Assembly: GCA_023897205.1 (NCBI GenBank) | Contig: JAHWDD010000005.1 | Location: 2,852,001-2,916,000 of the forward strand | Source: Exophiala sp. HKRS030 | Taxonomy: Eukaryota; Ascomycota; Eurotiomycetes; Chaetothyriales; Herpotrichiellaceae | Direction of reading: 5' to 3' | DNA length: 64,000 bases | In this document: positions 60,101 to 64,000 of the stretch, piece after piece | Layout of the letters: each line of letters starts with the position of its first letter | How positions within the stretch are numbered: the stretch's first letter is position 1 | Program-made: the position numbers and the translations under genes | The notes under the pieces: model-generated | What the model was told of the DNA's origin: nothing | Database searches by the model: none | What the model saw: only the letters and a program-made list of their open reading frames with translations

Positions 60101-61294
60101 GTTCTGGATTGCTCCATCACTTGGCACTAGACTGAGTGTCTGAGGGCATGCGGGGAAGACCTGAGCTAAAGTTTTCGGAAGAGTGAGCAAGGCAAAAACA
60201 AAAGCCAAAACCCTCAGCTGAAAGAAGGCCAAGCTATTAGGCGAAATGCCGAGCCTTGGATACGATACACGGTGTCAAAGCCACAGATGATGAACAACGG
60301 CGGTGAAGGGAAGTTCCTGGTCTCGCTTGGGCAATCCTCGAGCTCGTTTAAACAGTTGTACTTCTGACTCATAACCCATCGCTGACACATCTACCCCGCC
60401 GTCGTGAAGGAGGCATTTGAACGGCTGTTCGTGGCGGCAGCATATTTTCACCATCATGCCACTTTGCATTCTGACAGTGTACCTCGATGAGATGCGATGG
60501 TCTCGGACTTCTCGTGCTGGAAGGCTCGAAGCAGTAGTACCGCTTGTACCGTCGTCGCCTTGCTTACGTGTTGGTTGCCGCAGGTGCGGGCCACCATGGC
60601 TTCTGGATTGTATGGCCAGTTGAACATCGTGAGGACGCCATGTTCTCCACCGATCAGACGAGGCTGTTCGATATTCTCTTGGCTATTGACAAAGCGCCGC
60701 AGTTTGGTTCATCGTCTTCCACTGTCGGATGCGACTCGCATAGCGGCTCTCGAGAGAGGTAAATGCCAATGATGTTCTCTCCCATCAATTCAGTAACGCT
60801 TGCACCCTTCATGAGTTGCTTGCCCATTGTTCAGCAAGACTCCTCACTCGCAACTATCAGGAGCAGTCATGCCTTGTTGAGAATTTCGGTCGCTGAAGTG
60901 GTTGTCGACACCGACAGGACACTGAAAGGGCAGATTTCCAGAGAAGATTGGCCGAGACAAGTTCGAATTTGAAGGGAAGCAATTACCCTGCTTAAAGGTC
61001 TAGCTAAGGCTACGCCGTAGAATTGCTCGATTGGAAGTGAACGCAGTTGAGAATCCGCTGCGCAGGAGCGCAAGCGCCAAGGGTACGCGATCACGTGAGA
61101 ATCATTACGTCGAAGTCTGCGAATACGGATACCAGCCACACTTTCGACGCCGCAAATATTTAGTGGCTGTGCAAGACCGGGATTGGGCCGGAACTTTCGA
61201 GTACACACTTGGCTAGATGCTCACCCATCTCTCGTTCCTGGTGGCAGTTACAGTACTGTATCCTGTTCTGCGACACCGCTGAAGCCGGCGTAAA
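60101..61294. other. intergenic
   Basis: No gene recognised. The left part overlaps the 3' UTR of the membrane-protein gene. The right part leads into the transposon relic; ACAGTACTGTATCCTG near 61250 may be its left terminal sequence, but no matching right end was found. Confidence 0.4.
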
Positions 61295-61981
61295 ATGATG
61301 CCTAATCTGTCCGATTCACAGCATGCGCAGATACAGCACATGATCTCAGATGGCTGTTTCACCTATCGCCAAATCGGAGCGGCTGCTAACTGCAGCTTCG
61401 ATGCAGTCAAAGCCATCAGTCAAAGCCATCAGTCGAAACCTTCGTGATTTTGGTAGTACCAAAGCACCTCCGAACCGTGGTGGACGCTGCCCGTCCGTTA
61501 CTCCTCTCATGCGAGAAGCTCTTCTAGAATACCTTGTCCAGAAACCTGGTTTAACACTCGAAGAGATGGTCGTATACCTGTGGGACGATTTCGAGTCTCG
61601 TGCCACCACATCATCTATCAGCAGGGCTTTGCACACGGCTAGCTGGTCTAAGAAAAAGGCTCGTGGAATCGCTAAAGGTCGAGGTGCAGATCTACGCGAT
61701 TTTATCTACATAGCATTTCTCACTTCCATTCCTATCAAGTCCTCTATGTCGACGAATCAGGCTGCGACAAGCGGATTGGGTTCAGACGCACTGGGTGGTC
61801 TCCCTTGGGTGTTATACCCGTCCAGGTCACCCAATTTCACCGTAGCCAACGATATCAGATTTTGCCTGCATACTCACAAAATGGCATCGTGCTCTCACGT
61901 GTATTTCAGGGCACTACCGACAGCGCCATTTTAAAGACTTCATTGAGCAACTCTTGCACCATTGTGACATCAATTCGGGTT
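61295..61981 (+). pseudogene. broken Tc1/mariner-type transposase relic
   Basis: Reading begins at an ATG-ATG pair (61295) with a helix-turn-helix opening (QIQHMISDG, TYRQIGAAANCSFDAVKAI). It then meets a perfect 13-bp tandem duplication at 61405-61430 that shifts the frame. The second DNA-binding part continues in a new frame (GGRCPSVTPLMREALLEYL, PGLTLEEMVVYL). Near 61700 a T-run is one base short and the frame shifts again into the catalytic core start YVDESGCDKRIGFRRTGWSPLGV. A third shift at another short T-run (about 61930) leads to a stop. The second Asp and last acidic residue regions are absent, so the element is truncated. Base composition is not AT-skewed, so RIP is not the obvious cause. 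Confidence 0.8.
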
Positions 61982-62589
61982 AATTTAATATGGAATTCAG
62001 CCTGGAAGCTTCGCATTAGATTGTTAGAGCGAAGCTGATCGATATCCAAAACGTATGGGTATGATCAAGAACGAAGTTGACTACGTAATAGAGCTATGGG
62101 TGGATCCGCGTATATATAGTAGAGAGTGCTCAGCACTGCTCAGTGGCTCAGGACTGAGCACTACTGAGCCGACTGAGCACTACTCATGTTGCTCCCTTGT
62201 GCTCACCGACAGACCGCTGAGCACTCCTGAGTTCTATCGCGTGACCCGCTCTTATACTCGTGCTCCTCGGAGATACACTCTATACTTCCCACCTGCCAAG
62301 GAACCCTTGTCTCGTGACACCACCCAGTGGAGCGATTCATAGCAGATGGTACCATTAGCTAGTTGAATAATTCTTACTTCGCTAAGAAGAACGCACTAGA
62401 TATACTGAGTGGCATTGTCGGGGGTTCTACGATTCTTGATATCTCCTAAAAGATCTTCCGAAACTGGATCCCTCTGGCGAAGGTCTATCTCTGAAGCACT
62501 TGGTTCGACTTTTCATATTGTGTGCGTATCCCGTATTGTTGAAGTTCTTCAGATCATAGAATCTTCCCCCACTCGTCTTGATTGACACT
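61982..62589. other. intergenic with repeat patch
   Basis: Between the transposase relic and the MFS gene. Contains a TATATATA at about 62111 and the TGAGCACT repeat patch. Nothing else recognised. Confidence 0.5.
62124..62226. repeat. TGAGCACT inverted/direct repeat patch
   Basis: A perfect 10-bp inverted pair flanks the patch: GAGTGCTCAG at 62124-62133 and CTGAGCACTC at 62217-62226. Inside, GACTGAGCACTACT occurs twice (62152-62165 and 62171-62184). It could be part of a terminal repeat of a non-autonomous element or a degenerate hAT-like end. No transposase belongs to it in view. Confidence 0.7.
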
Positions 62590-64000
62590 TCAAGGCCATG
62601 TATGACCCTTCCGTTGCAGGACAATGGTAGGAATCCAGCTCACTCCTACAAGCAGGCCAGTGGCAATTCCAGCCGACCCGTAAAGGCCGACATTTTCGAA
62701 CATCTGCGGAAACCAAAATGGTCCGATGAAGCCCCATATCTGTCTCACGAAAGTGATGAACACTCCCACGCTTGCAGACTCTTCTTGATAACGGTCGACT
62801 GCATACGTGATCAAAACGGTCGTGACGATCTGAAGGCCCCCAGTCGCAATGGCGCTGCCAACAAGCGGAGTGATGTTGTAGTGAGTACCTATCTCTCCAA
62901 GCTGAACAAGGAACACGGTTACTCCCACGATGGCAAGAAGGAAACCACCATGTGACAACCACAATCGCCATTCTGGCTCGGGACGAATCCCAATTTTCTT
63001 CGTCCTTCTGTTCATCCAGGCATCAGATATAAAGCCACCAACCAGTTCACCAAGAATGGTACCAATCAACATGGCGATATACTGCAGACCCACCTGCTGC
63101 GTGTTGAAGTGGAAGCTAGGTCCGAACAGTTGCGGAATCTCTACTGAGATCATGACAGCAACTAATAAAAAGACCATGGCATAAGCGGCCGCAGGAACCA
63201 TGACGCAAGGCCGACCGGCGAATCTGAGAGGTTGGACAAAATCCCAGAGCCGCAGCGGAGTTGGGTCGATGCGACAGAGCTGGAAATATTCTTGCTTCAT
63301 AGAGGAGCCTTTACGTGTGATCCCGTGGCGAACGTATCGAGTCTCGGGTCCTAGGAAGACGTACAAGACTAGCTGGACGGCATTGGTCTGAAATTGAAGT
63401 CAGCTTCTCGGTGTTCAATATCGTTGCGAGACGTCACCTACAATGGCCAGAATTTTGTAGATCCACCGATACTCGACGCGATAAGCCACAAAGCCAAAGA
63501 CTAAGGGCGATATTTGAACTCCAATCGTCACCATGAGCGTCCAGACGCCCATATAACGAGCTCGATTCCGCTTAAAGAACGTCTCGGTCACCACGGCACT
63601 GCCAATGGCAGCGGCTGGGCTGATGAAAAACGCGACAATTGCTCGGCAAGCAGCCATACTAGCGTATGAATAGCTATATGCGCAGCCGACGTTGCCGGCC
63701 AATGAACAAATGAGGGAAATCGTAAATATCGGTCGTCTGCCGTAGCGATCGGACAAAGGCTTCCAGAAGAGCGGCGCTCCGCCTAAAATGGCGATCTGAA
63801 GAGAGGTGAGATAAGAAGCACGCTGCAGGCTGCACCCAAGGTCCAGAGCGATATTTTCAAATGCGGATTGAATGGCTGCACCGGTGAACGTTGCCATCAT
63901 CGCGTGAAATGCTACTAATACAAGATTGGCAACCTTCTTCCAATGCGGCCAGTTGTAAGGGTCGGCATCGCCCATGTCGGGCATGGGGTCGAGATCGAGG
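62590..64000 (-). CDS. MFS transporter, DHA1-like, 5' end beyond window
   Basis: The gene enters from the right edge. Exons seen: 64000..63442 (5' partial) and 63387..62590, with a 54-nt intron (GTAGGT...TTCAG) that restores WIYKILAI joined to TNAVQLVLYVFLGPETRY, a family-typical sequence. About 450 residues are visible. MFS loop motif LSDRYGRRPIFT follows the second helix; GGFISDAWMNRR is the equivalent loop of the second half. The protein starts its membrane part with DADPYNWPHWKKVANLVLVAF, typical of fungal DHA1 drug/H+ or polyamine-type exporters. Plasma membrane, proton antiport expected. It lies next to a transposon relic and 16 kb from the monooxygenase cluster, so a link to the cluster is unproven. 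Confidence 0.87.

Overview
The window is nuclear DNA of a filamentous ascomycete (Pezizomycotina). The evidence is short introns of about 48 to 160 nt with GTRAGT-type donors and CTRAY branch points, Zn2Cys6 and Msn2/4-type transcription factors, aspergillopepsin-like secreted proteases and a Tc1/mariner relic. A Eurotiomycete, perhaps a Chaetothyriales black yeast, would fit the protein sequences and the aromatic-monooxygenase content, but the order is an inference.

Layout. 0-31 kb is a mostly conserved region: secreted aspartic protease, Mpv17/PMP22 protein, a small coiled-coil ORF, LSm6, a secreted Asp-box (GH93-like) protein, methylthioribose-1-phosphate isomerase, a tiny three-exon coiled-coil gene, a SAM plus HMG-box protein, an aspergillopepsin-like protease, a DGAT2 acyltransferase, a nuclear-looking coiled-coil protein, diphthamide protein Dph4, a tricalbin-like SMP/C2 tether and an omega-like glutathione transferase. 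32-46.6 kb is an accessory island: cytochrome P450, beta-carbonic anhydrase, FAD phenol-hydroxylase-type monooxygenase, a Zn2Cys6-family regulator, a CocE/NonD-type serine hydrolase and a second FAD monooxygenase. 47.6-50.3 kb is the Dph6 diphthine-ammonia ligase. 50.3-55.7 kb is a gene desert rich in microsatellites and in a recurring 9-mer TACGGAGTA/TACTCCGTA. 55.7-57.4 kb is an Msn2/SebA-type stress regulator. 59.2-60.1 kb is a four-helix membrane protein. 61.3-62.0 kb is a broken Tc1/mariner transposase, followed by a TGAGCACT repeat patch. An MFS transporter runs off the right end.

How it fits together. The 32-46.6 kb genes look like a catabolic or tailoring pathway: an ester/amide hydrolase (CocE type) could release a ring compound, which the P450 and two flavin hydroxylases would oxidise under control of the linked regulator. 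The carbonic anhydrase suggests CO2/bicarbonate handling, for example around a decarboxylation. No substrate can be named from sequence, and no ring-cleavage enzyme, decarboxylase, PKS, NRPS or terpene cyclase is visible. This cluster is the best candidate for an undescribed system here.

All gene models with introns were built by hand from splice signals plus frame and family continuity. Exon sums are multiples of three in each complete model.
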